A stretch of 27,480 nt of DNA, taken from positions 1 through 27,480 of IMG/VR virus record IMGVR_UViG_3300035162_002197; one strand, given 5' to 3'. Origin of the DNA: a virus. Each line of letters opens with the position of its first letter. The first letter of the stretch is position 1. Below the pieces are notes generated by a model, which saw nothing but the letters and a program-made list of their open reading frames with translations, did not search any database and was not told the origin of the DNA. Of this stretch, positions 27,444-27,480 are shown one piece after another. Both the position numbers and the translations under genes were made by a program.

Positions 27444-27480
27444 TTCTGGCGCTAAATAAAAAACGAGCGTATGAACGACC

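Noticed and set aside
27471-27480. ATG at 27471 as the start of a rightward gene
   Set aside because: Only ten bases are visible, so no protein can be judged.
1-27480. CRISPR arrays, insertion sequences, tRNA genes, att sites
   Set aside because: No regularly spaced long repeats, transposase motifs, cloverleaf or integrase were seen on reading both strands.

Overview
The window looks like part of a double-stranded DNA siphovirus (free phage or prophage) of marine picocyanobacteria (Synechococcus/Prochlorococcus type). The head and packaging genes are lambda/HK97-like: a Nu1-type terminase small subunit, a GpA-type large subunit, a lambda-type portal, an HK97-fold capsid fused to its protease, a tube-type tail and a tape-measure protein. 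Several small proteins match, from memory only, families that recur in marine cyanophages: three secreted proteins, a beta-barrel-like protein, a 42-residue basic peptide and a 64-residue protein with an HPMHGLYTGL motif. No integrase, repressor, tRNA, photosynthesis gene, insertion sequence or CRISPR array was seen.

Layout. (1) 1-848, leftward: a RepA-like ATPase cut by the window edge, with an apparent frame change in its N-terminal part, and a ribbon-helix-helix (RHH) protein. (2) 907-4352, rightward early module: PD-(D/E)XK nuclease, small proteins, RusA resolvase, a putative single-strand annealing protein, a second RHH protein and SSB. It ends with a strongly foldable 80-nt RNA and a 50-residue protein. 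(3) 4331-6609, leftward: small membrane proteins, a secreted C39-like cysteine peptidase (possible lysis region) and a dCTP deaminase-like protein. (4) 6612-8444, rightward: a membrane protein and three exported proteins. (5) 8365-10223, leftward: accessory proteins including DUF3310. (6) 10253-27380, leftward late operon. In order of transcription it runs terS, terL, gpW-position protein, portal, protease-capsid, head completion, tail terminator, tail tube, tail chaperone pair, tape measure, hub, tail proteins, fibre and fibre-assembly protein.

How they work together. The early module would process and recombine replicating DNA. Terminase packages concatemers into the HK97-type head, and the head-completion and tail genes build a flexible tail tipped by hub and fibre. 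The tail chaperones carry a perfect -1 slippery heptamer, A AAA AAC, directly before the zero-frame stop, followed by an open -1 frame. This predicts a lambda G/GT-like fusion. Genes are tightly packed, mostly with ATGA or TGATG overlaps, and no gene-free stretch exceeds about 100 bases.

Notable regulatory sequences are a palindrome that forms both -10 elements of divergent promoters (858-900), two leftward terminators whose T-tracts abut the next start codon (9446-9478 and 20645-20668), and four GTTAAC sites at roughly helical spacing upstream of terS (27396-27443). Family assignments rest on motif recognition without database searches.
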